Of a DNA stretch of 61,734 nucleotides, positions 1-6,627 are shown one piece after another. This DNA is from a virus. Position 1 is the stretch's first letter, and the number at the start of each line of letters is the position of its first letter. The position numbers were made by a program, and so were the translations under genes. Under the pieces are notes generated by a model that had not been told where the DNA came from, ran no database searches, and saw only the letters and a program-made list of their open reading frames with translations. The stretch spans positions 1 to 61,734 of IMG/VR virus record IMGVR_UViG_3300022074_000037. One strand, given 5' to 3'.

Positions 1-383
1 TGAGATTTGTTATTGGTTCAACTGCTACAACCGACTTGACTGCTGGTTCATCTGCACAAACTATTACTGTAGAAATCACTTATGACGAACAAGTAACAGT
101 TGCAGGCAACCCAACAGTTGCAGTTGCTAACGGTAACGAAGGAACAGGTTCAGGCAGAGGCCCATACACATTGGTCTACACTGGAACAGGTTCTACTGCA
201 AACAGACTTAGATTCACTCTTGCGTCACAGACAATCGCTGCAGATGACGTATTGACACTTGGTGGTTCTAACATTGCACTTGCTGGTGGTACAATTTCAG
301 ATACAGTACGAGGCGGTACTAACCAAGCTGCTTCATTAGTACTTTCTGGTCTGACTGCCGTAACGCATACAGTACTTGCATAA
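1..383 (+). CDS. Virion/fibre-type protein, C-terminal fragment (5' end outside window)
   Basis: The frame is open from base 3, so the gene enters from the left edge and only about 126 C-terminal residues are seen. They are rich in Thr, Gly, Ala and Val and low in Lys, and read like an immunoglobulin-like beta-sandwich (TYDEQVTVAG, then alternating polar/hydrophobic strands), as found in phage tail, fibre and capsid decoration proteins. The TTG at 36 is an internal Leu codon, not a start. Two further genes with fibre-like composition lie at 708 and at the right edge, so this is probably the edge of a structural module. The exact protein is not recognised. Confidence 0.7.
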   Translation, partial: RFVIGSTATTDLTAGSSAQTITVEITYDEQVTVAGNPTVAVANGNEGTGSGRGPYTLVYTGTGSTANRLRFTLASQTIAADDVLTLGGSNIALAGGTISDTVRGGTNQAASLVLSGLTAVTHTVLA

Positions 384-417
384 GTAATTATATAATTTTA
401 AATCATGGAGATATAAT

Positions 418-687
418 ATGTCAGCATTGACTGAAACTGAAATTAATATTAGAAAACAGACGTTGGATGCAGAACTTGCTCAACACAAGTCTGCACTCAA
501 CAAACTGGAACAGGACAAACAGAATATCACTGCACAGATTTATGCTGTCAGTGGTGCAATTCAACAGTGTGACTTGTTCCTACAACAACTTAATGGTGGT
601 AACGACAAAGATGTTACCAGTAGCATTCCATCTGAACCCAAGAAGAAAAAGGGTTCAAACGATGTCGCCGCAGCGGTGATGAGTTGA
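418..687 (+). CDS. Small coiled-coil protein
   Basis: An 89-residue protein preceded by a GGAG Shine-Dalgarno. Residues about 5-60 form a heptad-like coiled coil (LDAELAQHKSALNKLEQDKQ) with no membrane segment, followed by a charged Lys-rich tail (EPKKKKG). It lies between two virion-type genes on the same strand, so it may be a minor structural or assembly protein. No family is recognised. Confidence 0.75.
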   Translation: MSALTETEINIRKQTLDAELAQHKSALNKLEQDKQNITAQIYAVSGAIQQCDLFLQQLNGGNDKDVTSSIPSEPKKKKGSNDVAAAVMS

Positions 688-707
688 TGGTTTATAGGAG
701 AAAATAA

Positions 708-1187
708 ATGGCCGATAAGAAAATTACAGCGTTATCAGATTTAGGTAATGGAATTGCATCTGAGGATTTACTTCATGTAATTGATGACCCATCTGGTACG
801 CCAGTTAACAAAAAGATTAGTGTTGCGAATCTGTTCAATAACATTCCAACCTACATTGCGTTGGATGGTACTGCACAGTCTATTACAGGCAGTACAGCGC
901 CAAATACAACCACTTCAATTTCACTCGTAGACTTGAGTGGAGTTTCTTCAAGTACAACTGCAACTGGAACTTTAGGTGACGGTACAAATGGTCAAGTCAA
1001 GATTATTGTCATGACTACAGCACCATCAACAAGTTCCACATATAACTTGACAGTAACAAATTGGGGTAGTACTGGAACTGGTACTAATCAAGTGCGATTA
1101 AATGCAATTGGTGAATCTGCAACTCTGTTATTTACTAACAGTAAGTGGTATGCAATTGCAAGTAATGGTGCTGGTGTAATTAACTAA
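708..1187 (+). CDS. Fibre/decoration-type structural protein
   Basis: A 159-residue Thr/Ser/Gly-rich protein starting MADKKITALSDL, an opening typical of phage fibre and head-decoration proteins. Its C-terminal half (GDGTNGQVKIIVM ... LLFTNSKWYAIASNGAG) resembles the C-terminus of the protein at 60587-61540 (NGANGQMKIITM ... SVLLVYNTTGGWAAVSNVG), so the two appear to share a terminal beta-rich domain. RBS is TAGGAG. Role inferred as virion surface protein. Confidence 0.8.
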   Translation: MADKKITALSDLGNGIASEDLLHVIDDPSGTPVNKKISVANLFNNIPTYIALDGTAQSITGSTAPNTTTSISLVDLSGVSSSTTATGTLGDGTNGQVKIIVMTTAPSTSSTYNLTVTNWGSTGTGTNQVRLNAIGESATLLFTNSKWYAIASNGAGVIN

Positions 1188-1197
1188 GGAGTAAATT

Positions 1198-1377
1198 ATG
1201 GAAGCAGTAAGATATGGAGCCGGTGGCGTACCTATGGTTAACCAAGAAAAAAGAGTTGAACCTGTTGCAAAACCAGCAAAAACTAAAAAGAAACAAGAGA
1301 CTCTTCAAGAGATTCTTGAAGTTAATCCAAACGAAGATGATGGATTTGACGAAGAAGTAACAGGGGAAAAAGAATGA
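1198..1377 (+). CDS. Small hypothetical protein
   Basis: A 59-residue ORF starting ATG after AGGAGTAAATT and ending in an ATGA overlap with the next gene. The sequence has a short Gly/Val N-terminus, a Lys-rich centre (KPAKTKKKQE) and an acidic tail (EDDGFDEEVTGEKE), and is likely disordered. The good RBS and translational coupling argue that it is real. Confidence 0.7.
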   Translation: MEAVRYGAGGVPMVNQEKRVEPVAKPAKTKKKQETLQEILEVNPNEDDGFDEEVTGEKE

Positions 1378-1781
1378 AAACCTTTAAACAATATATGAAA
1401 GAAGCCCCCCATCCAGCAGACGGTGATAACCCTGTTGATGGTGACATGATGTTGGGTGACTTGTCCAGCGATGCAGTAGTCGAAAGATTGAATGCATTTG
1501 TTGGTGCGATTGCAGATAGAGAATATCTCAATCCAGAAAAAGCAGTCGCAGAGATGAGACAAAAACTCATGAGAGTGGGCATTCATTTTGGTGACGTTCA
1601 GTTTACTGAAGGGAGTGGAGAGATTTCTGTTCCTCTTATTCAGTATGGTGGTGCATTTGGTAAAAGTGCAGAGACACCAATTGATGAGTTTGATGACCAA
1701 CAAGAGAGTGGAAGGTCATTGAATTTTGTGTACGAAAGAACAGGTGGGGGAACGCATAGAATTTTAGCAAAGATTATGTAA
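1374..1781 (+). CDS. Conserved T4-like phage protein, unknown function
   Basis: A 135-residue acidic protein starting MKTFKQYMKEA, an N-terminus also seen in other phage virion-cluster proteins (compare MKTFQDLQEG at 41689). Residues 30-75 look helical, the rest beta-rich. No catalytic motif. It overlaps the upstream gene by ATGA and is followed two bases later by the next gene, so it belongs to the 1198-3785 operon of probable virion or assembly proteins. Confidence 0.75.
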   Translation: MKTFKQYMKEAPHPADGDNPVDGDMMLGDLSSDAVVERLNAFVGAIADREYLNPEKAVAEMRQKLMRVGIHFGDVQFTEGSGEISVPLIQYGGAFGKSAETPIDEFDDQQESGRSLNFVYERTGGGTHRILAKIM

Positions 1782-1782
1782 T

Positions 1783-2145
1783 ATGTTTGAGAAAATAACC
1801 AATGAGAATGTGATGTTGTTTGCACTGAAACATTACGACAATCCACAGTGCGAAGGCGAGAAAGAATTTCATGATGATATGAAGAGGTTCAAGTATATAA
1901 AGAGATTACTCAAAAAATATACAGACCACGGAGTATTAAAAGAACGGTTATTACTTAATCACATAATTGTGTTAAATAATGTGTTCGGGCCAGATGCTAC
2001 ATCGACACTCTTGTTATTCAAGATTGAACCGAAGTACTGGTCACAGTTAAAGTCTTTCATGAGTTTTTTGGGTATACTCCCAGAACAAGAACTTTTAGAT
2101 GTACACGAAGATTTATATGTGTCAGGCGTTTTAAGGAAACTATAA
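1783..2145 (+). CDS. Conserved T4-like phage protein, unknown function
   Basis: A 120-residue, largely helical protein (MFEKITNENVMLFALKHY ... NNVFGPDATSTLLLFKI). From memory, proteins of this pattern are conserved next to virion genes in marine T4-like phages, but I know of no assigned function. Starts one base after the previous stop and overlaps the next start (TAATG), implying coupled translation. Confidence 0.8.
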   Translation: MFEKITNENVMLFALKHYDNPQCEGEKEFHDDMKRFKYIKRLLKKYTDHGVLKERLLLNHIIVLNNVFGPDATSTLLLFKIEPKYWSQLKSFMSFLGILPEQELLDVHEDLYVSGVLRKL

Positions 2146-2783
2146 TGGGTAGAGCGATAGATTTATTTGTAACGTATAGGTTTATTAAGTTACTTGTGAC
2201 TCCGTTTGAAAAGACGGAGGCGTATAAACTTGGTGTTATTGATGAAAAAGGTAATCGTATTCTGGAGCCAGGTACGAACAAACCCACAATACTAAGAACA
2301 ATTGATGAGAAGAATTCATATACTGTTCTACACAAATTAGTTTTCAACATTAAAAAGTTGTTTGCAAAGGTGCCCGGCCTGCGTACTAAGGTTGGTACAT
2401 ATGCATCTGCATTGTTTTTATTGAAAGATACTTTCAAAGAAGAAGTTGATGACCCCCAGATGTTTGAAAAAGAATTCCTCAAGTATCTAAAAGAAAATGG
2501 ATATGAACTTGACGATACTATTGTAGAAGAGGTAACACTAGAGGATGGTAAGTTACCAAAAGGTATATATAAATTAACACAGGATATTGCATTTGATGAG
2601 GAAGATGCAAATACGCCAGACGCATTAGAAGGTGATGAGGTACAAGCATTTGAAGCAATCGCACCAACTGATACTATCTTAGGAGTAGATGTATTCCCTG
2701 TAATTCATATGCCAACACAGAGTAAAATCTTTGTCAGTGCAGAGGATATCAAAGAAGTAGGAATCGAGGATTTAGAACTATGA
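2145..2783 (+). CDS. Conserved T4-like phage protein, probable virion component
   Basis: A 212-residue protein (MGRAIDLFVTYRFIKLLVTPF ... KVGTYASALFLLKDTF). The N-terminal 90 residues are basic and hydrophobic, the C-terminal 100 acidic (VEEVTLEDGKLPKG, FDEEDANTPDALEGDE). The family appears to be a fixed member of the marine T4-like structural cluster with the preceding and following genes. Assignment as a virion protein rests on context; biochemical role unknown. Confidence 0.75.
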   Translation: MGRAIDLFVTYRFIKLLVTPFEKTEAYKLGVIDEKGNRILEPGTNKPTILRTIDEKNSYTVLHKLVFNIKKLFAKVPGLRTKVGTYASALFLLKDTFKEEVDDPQMFEKEFLKYLKENGYELDDTIVEEVTLEDGKLPKGIYKLTQDIAFDEEDANTPDALEGDEVQAFEAIAPTDTILGVDVFPVIHMPTQSKIFVSAEDIKEVGIEDLEL

Positions 2784-3286
2784 GTTTAAAATTTCAAGAC
2801 ATCATGAAAAATTTCTACAATGATGAGACATTGGGCATTAAGACAGAAGATGCCCCGGCCATGAACACTGGTGCAGTCGCTGGTGCTGGTGATGATGCCT
2901 CAACGGTTGTAGTCAAAAAGAAAAAGAAAAATATGTACGATGGTCGTACTAAAGAAGCAAGGTCGTTCTTAAAACGAATGGAAACGCTTCGTGCAAAGAG
3001 AGAATCTAAAATTGCAAAGACAGTAAAAGAGAATACTGAGAACTTTGGAGTTGAGTATCTTCTTGCAGAGGATAATGTTGCAATCTTACAGAACATCGTC
3101 AAAAGAAAACAGAACAACAAAATCAAGATGAAGGATGGTACAATGCGTATTGACCTTTTCACTGCATCTGCATTGACGCAGGCTCTTGACCAAGTTAAAC
3201 CAGACACCAAAAAGAAAATGATGGATATCATTAACAAAGGTGGTAAATCACAATTGATGAAACTGGTATCTGTAGTTATGAAGTAA
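2780..3286 (+). CDS. Probable virion-associated protein
   Basis: A 168-residue protein with an acidic/Ala-Gly N-terminus, a VVVKKKKKN basic patch around residue 47, then a helical Lys/Arg-rich body (ARSFLKRMETLRAKRESKIAK) and an ordered C-terminal domain. The basic central region could bind nucleic acid inside a capsid, but this is inference only. ATGA overlap with the upstream gene. Confidence 0.7.
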   Translation: MSLKFQDIMKNFYNDETLGIKTEDAPAMNTGAVAGAGDDASTVVVKKKKKNMYDGRTKEARSFLKRMETLRAKRESKIAKTVKENTENFGVEYLLAEDNVAILQNIVKRKQNNKIKMKDGTMRIDLFTASALTQALDQVKPDTKKKMMDIINKGGKSQLMKLVSVVMK

Positions 3287-3290
3287 TGTC

Positions 3291-3785
3291 ATGCGCTCGT
3301 TTAGAGAAGTTGCATACAATTTTCAGAAACCAATTGCAGACCTAAATGCGAATGCAGTAACGGCTGGTCTTGGCACTATGAATCCAATCGTTGACCTTCA
3401 GGCTCAGAAGGAAATCACTAAATCCGATTTAGACCAACTAGAGAAGTACGCAGACAGATTGTTTGGTGCCGTTGGTATTGATGTCGAATTCACCAAACAT
3501 TTCCTCGACAGGGTGAATGACGAAAGAAATAGAAAACAAATTACTACTGCCGAACTTACTAGATTATTCAAACAATCTTTCAAGAAGTACGGTAAAAAAA
3601 TAGCACAACTTGGGCCTGATGCCGAAGCGGTGTTAAACGATATGCGAACAGATGTGAATATGCCGTTCGCATTAAATCTCAAGGGTGGTGAGTTAGAACT
3701 TGTTGCGAAAACAATTATGCGTAAGAAGGACTTTAAAACTCGTAATACAAAACTTGCCTTTGAGCAATATAGGAGACTAACATGA
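3291..3785 (+). CDS. Conserved phage protein, unknown function
   Basis: A 164-residue protein. Residues 55-90 (VEFTKHFLDRVNDERNRKQI) followed by AELTRLFKQSFKKYGKKI recall small toxin-fold or nuclease-like domains in phage structural operons, but no catalytic set can be defended. Ends in an ATGA overlap with the membrane protein at 3782. Last member of the 1198-3785 operon before the lysis-type genes. Confidence 0.7.
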   Translation: MRSFREVAYNFQKPIADLNANAVTAGLGTMNPIVDLQAQKEITKSDLDQLEKYADRLFGAVGIDVEFTKHFLDRVNDERNRKQITTAELTRLFKQSFKKYGKKIAQLGPDAEAVLNDMRTDVNMPFALNLKGGELELVAKTIMRKKDFKTRNTKLAFEQYRRLT

Positions 3786-3943
3786 TTAATTGGATTAAAA
3801 ACAGAGTAGGTGAAAGAACATCTTGGGATGGTGCGGTATGCATTGGACTAGGACTTATGATTCTTTTTATGGCTCCACTCGCAAAGATTGCTGCTGGTAT
3901 TGCAATCGCATGGGGTGTGTGGACAATTTGGAAATCTGAGTAG
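3782..3943 (+). CDS. Small membrane protein, holin candidate
   Basis: A 53-residue protein: a basic N-terminus (MINWIKNRVGER) then one long or two short hydrophobic segments (residues about 18-50, IGLGLMILFMAPLAKIAAG) and a short charged end. It sits directly before the spanin-like genes, where a holin would be expected, and its size and topology fit a small holin. Function is inferred from position and hydrophobicity only. Confidence 0.65.
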   Translation: MINWIKNRVGERTSWDGAVCIGLGLMILFMAPLAKIAAGIAIAWGVWTIWKSE

Positions 3944-3954
3944 GAGAATATAAA

Positions 3955-4305
3955 ATGAATATGAAGTTTGGTATTGGCGTGGTTATTGCAATTGTATTGC
4001 AAGTATCTGCTTTTGTTTGGTGGACTGCACAACAGGCACAAACAATCGAAACATTAAAAGGTGAAGTGAATGAACTGACAGCAAAATCAGCAGTTGCAAA
4101 CGAAATCAATATTCAACGTGATATTGAAGACTTAAAAGAAATCATTGCAAAACACGAACAATGGATTGAAGAGAACCATTGGGATATTGCAGATTTAATT
4201 TACTTTGCAACATTTACTGAAAATAGATGGTCAGATACATATGCAACTGACCCATCATATGAGAGGAAATTTGGAACTAAAAATCCAATGTTACAAACAA
4301 AATGA
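3955..4305 (+). CDS. Membrane-anchored coiled-coil protein (Rz-like)
   Basis: A 116-residue protein with an N-terminal membrane anchor (residues 4-24, GIGVVIAIVLQVSAFVWW) followed by a periplasmic coiled coil (IETLKGEVNELTAKSA) and a Trp/Tyr-rich C-terminus. The topology matches inner-membrane spanin subunits, but the neighbour at 4302 is the better i-spanin because it overlaps a lipoprotein gene. ATGA overlap with that gene and a GGAG RBS. Confidence 0.7.
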   Translation: MNMKFGIGVVIAIVLQVSAFVWWTAQQAQTIETLKGEVNELTAKSAVANEINIQRDIEDLKEIIAKHEQWIEENHWDIADLIYFATFTENRWSDTYATDPSYERKFGTKNPMLQTK

Positions 4306-4691
4306 TTAGACTATATGCAATCATATTCATAGTCGCATTACTTGGCGGTGCAGCTTACGCCGCCAAGTATTATTACGACACAACACAGGCAACCATTGCA
4401 CAGTTGCGTGAGAACAACGCAAAGTTAGAGGTTGCAAACGAAGAAAACCAAGCAACAATTAAACAGTTGGGTGAAGATGCGAAAAGATTAAACGCACTCA
4501 CTGACCAACTTAATACTGACTTGCGAAAGGCGGAGGCCTACGGAGATGAACTCCGAAATACTCTAAATAAACATAATTTAACCCATCTCGCAAATAAGAA
4601 GCCTGGGTTGATTGAGAAGAGGATGCAGAATGCGACAGATAAACTATGGGGTGACCTTGAGTCTGTTACTGGCGACAACACTACTGATTAG
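4302..4691 (+). CDS. i-spanin (Rz-like inner-membrane spanin subunit)
   Basis: A 129-residue protein: signal anchor (residues 3-22, YAIIFIVALLGGAAYAA) followed by about 80 residues of alpha-helical coiled coil (TIAQLRENNAKLEVANEEN). This is the Rz architecture. The overlapping out-of-frame gene at 4630 encodes a lipoprotein, the classic Rz/Rz1 arrangement in which the two subunits span the periplasm and fuse inner and outer membranes at lysis. It implies a Gram-negative host. Confidence 0.8.
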   Translation: MIRLYAIIFIVALLGGAAYAAKYYYDTTQATIAQLRENNAKLEVANEENQATIKQLGEDAKRLNALTDQLNTDLRKAEAYGDELRNTLNKHNLTHLANKKPGLIEKRMQNATDKLWGDLESVTGDNTTD

Positions 4692-5037
4692 TGGTTGTTC
4701 TAGTTTCTATAAACCAGAAAAAGAAGTTGTTACTATAACAAAGTTAATTGAGAGACAGATACCAACTGTTCCTCATCCTAAACAGGTACAGATGAATGAT
4801 ATTCGTATTTACGTTGTATCACCAACTGAGAACTTTGAAGAATTTAAAAAAGAATTTGAGGCCAAGAATGGTGCAGATTCATACATTGCAATTTCTATAA
4901 AAGATTATGAAAATCTGTCTAAGAATTTTGCAGAACTGAGAAGGTATATTGAACAACAAAAACAAATTATCCTCTACTACGAGGAAGCGGTCAAACCGCA
5001 ACAAAAGGAAGAAGATGACGGAGACATTTCCAAGTAA
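4630..5037 (+). CDS. o-spanin (Rz1-like outer-membrane lipoprotein)
   Basis: Begins inside the i-spanin gene in another frame. MRQINYGVT-hydrophobic-LISGC is a lipoprotein signal with cleavage before Cys at about residue 23. The mature part (about 113 residues) has a short Pro-containing region and a long helix (LSKNFAELRRYIEQQKQIIL). An upstream TTG at 4612 is in frame, but ATG 4630 gives the normal signal length. Larger than lambda Rz1 but with the same lipobox and nested arrangement. Confidence 0.75.
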   Translation: MRQINYGVTLSLLLATTLLISGCSSFYKPEKEVVTITKLIERQIPTVPHPKQVQMNDIRIYVVSPTENFEEFKKEFEAKNGADSYIAISIKDYENLSKNFAELRRYIEQQKQIILYYEEAVKPQQKEEDDGDISK

Positions 5038-5761
5038 ACCATATTTGATGGCGACACTATCTGGCGCCGCATATAAAACACCCAAACAGGCAGAAAAGAC
5101 TTTCAAGAAGTATGGGTATGGTAACTATCGTTTTATTGATAACGATGGTGCTCAATGTTATGTGATATGGAATAAAAAATACGCAATCGTAATTTTTAGG
5201 GGTACTGAACCTAAAGAGTTTTCTGATATTAAAGCAGACTTGAACGCACTACAGTCAAAGAGTAGGACTCGTGGAGATGTTCATGCTGGGTTTAAGAATG
5301 AGATAAACAAGATATGGGATGATTTATCATTCACACTTGCAGACTTATCTGGACATGAGATTTTTATTACAGGACATTCACTTGGTGCCGCCATGGCAAC
5401 TATCTGTGCGTCTAGGTTGAACAGAGATTTCAATATCAGTTGTCTATATACATTTGGTTCACCTAGAGTTGGTGATAAAAGATGGGTGAGAAACCTAAAC
5501 ATTTCACACTATCGTGTCGTTAATAATAATGACATTGTTTGTAAAGTGCCATTCTGGTTAATGGGTTACAGACATCACGGCGTTGAATGTTATATTAACC
5601 ACTATGGTAATGTTCGTAGAATGACATGGTGGCAAAGATTTAAAGACCAATGGAGAGGTCGTAAGGCCGCATGGAAAAACAAACAACCATTTGATGGTGT
5701 TCGTGACCATGACATTGTTGCATATGCAAAGAAGATGAAAAATGTGGTTCTGGGCAATTAG
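5015..5761 (+). CDS. Class 3 (fungal-type) lipase / alpha-beta hydrolase
   Basis: A 248-residue alpha/beta hydrolase. The nucleophile elbow is GHSLGAA (Ser at about 122), preceded by the IFRGTEP strand and followed by TFGSPRVGD; the acid is probably Asp173 in NNNDIVCKVP and the base His232 in DHDIVAYA. Order and spacing match class 3 lipases (PF01764). No signal peptide is seen. Start ATG 5015 has GGAAG upstream; a longer in-frame extension from 4949 is only Lys/Arg-rich read-through of the spanin frame. Lying next to the spanins, it could attack host membrane lipids at lysis. Confidence 0.85.
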   Translation: MTETFPSKPYLMATLSGAAYKTPKQAEKTFKKYGYGNYRFIDNDGAQCYVIWNKKYAIVIFRGTEPKEFSDIKADLNALQSKSRTRGDVHAGFKNEINKIWDDLSFTLADLSGHEIFITGHSLGAAMATICASRLNRDFNISCLYTFGSPRVGDKRWVRNLNISHYRVVNNNDIVCKVPFWLMGYRHHGVECYINHYGNVRRMTWWQRFKDQWRGRKAAWKNKQPFDGVRDHDIVAYAKKMKNVVLGN

Positions 5762-5999
5762 TGCAATAGCAGGGTCTATCCTTGGGTCGGCCTCCTCGGC
5801 GTGGTTTGAAAAAACTGCAATGGGTAGATGGTTTTATAAAAAGATAGACGGTTTGTACAACTGGGCTGCAAAGCGTTATGGACTAGAGATATTAAAGTCT
5901 GAAGACAAATGGAGAAAGAAGTATCCAAATGTCTCAAAGAAAATGGATGACCTTGAGAGTAGAATCCAAGAATTAGAGAAATGGTTTGTTGACAAATAG
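5742..5999 (+). CDS. Small membrane-associated protein
   Basis: An 85-residue protein overlapping the lipase by 20 bases. N-terminal hydrophobic Gly/Ala/Ser-rich segment (MWFWAISAIAGSILGSAS) then a charged helix ending in a short coiled coil (DDLESRIQELEKWF). One membrane segment with a cytoplasmic tail is compatible with an antiholin or lysis regulator, but no family is recognised. Confidence 0.65.
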   Translation: MWFWAISAIAGSILGSASSAWFEKTAMGRWFYKKIDGLYNWAAKRYGLEILKSEDKWRKKYPNVSKKMDDLESRIQELEKWFVDK

Positions 6000-6031
6000 C
6001 ACAGTCAAATTAATTTGTTTGTCAAAAGATT

Positions 6032-6054
6032 GACACTGCATAAATAGTAGTGTC
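6032..6054 (+). promoter_or_regulatory. Late-type promoter inside an inverted repeat
   Basis: CATAAATA at 6039-6046 matches the T4-type late promoter core and lies about 33 bases before the gene at 6079. It sits in the loop of a perfect repeat GACACT (6032-6037) / AGTGTC (6049-6054). Confidence 0.5.
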
Positions 6055-6078
6055 GCAAATCGACAACGAGAGAGATAT

Positions 6079-6627
6079 ATGACTAGATACATTTTTATTT
6101 TATTTGGTGTGTTGTTTTTCGCAACGAATTCATATGCACAAACCACAAGTGTGGAAACAACTACTAATAGTAAATCTGATGTTACTACATCAGGCAAGAC
6201 AATTGTTATATCCCCACCACCATCTGCGATTTCGCCAAGTATTGGTTCTTCATCTTCAGACCTTTGTACTACAGGGGTTTCTGGTGCAGTCCAAACACAA
6301 ATTCTTGGTGTCTCTACAGGTGAAATGGTAAGGGATGAAAATTGTGAACGTCTAAAGATTTCAAAGACACTCTATGATATGGGCATGAAAGTGGCCGCAG
6401 TATCAGTCCTATGTCAAGACCGTAGAGTTTATGACGCAATGGAAATGGCAGGCACACCTTGCCCGTTCTTGGGTAAAATCGGTGAGCAGGCAACCGATGA
6501 GTGGAAAAGTAATCCAGACAGAATTCCACCTGTCGAAATAATAGAGAAAAAATCAGATGTTCAAAAAAGAAACGCTACTATCGGCGCTACTGTTGGTAGT
6601 CTTGCTTTGCTTCTCCTCTTACTCTAA
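6079..6627 (+). CDS. Exported protein with signal peptide and C-terminal hydrophobic tail
   Basis: A 182-residue protein: signal peptide (FILFGVLFFATNSYAQ, cleavage after Ala20), a Ser/Thr/Pro-rich linker, a Cys-containing domain (four Cys: LCTTG, NCERL, VLCQD, PCPFLG) and a C-terminal hydrophobic stretch (ATVGSLALLLLLL) that may be a membrane anchor. The 3' end overlaps the next gene by 71 bases in another frame. Family unknown; context is exported phage proteins. Confidence 0.75.
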   Translation: MTRYIFILFGVLFFATNSYAQTTSVETTTNSKSDVTTSGKTIVISPPPSAISPSIGSSSSDLCTTGVSGAVQTQILGVSTGEMVRDENCERLKISKTLYDMGMKVAAVSVLCQDRRVYDAMEMAGTPCPFLGKIGEQATDEWKSNPDRIPPVEIIEKKSDVQKRNATIGATVGSLALLLLLL

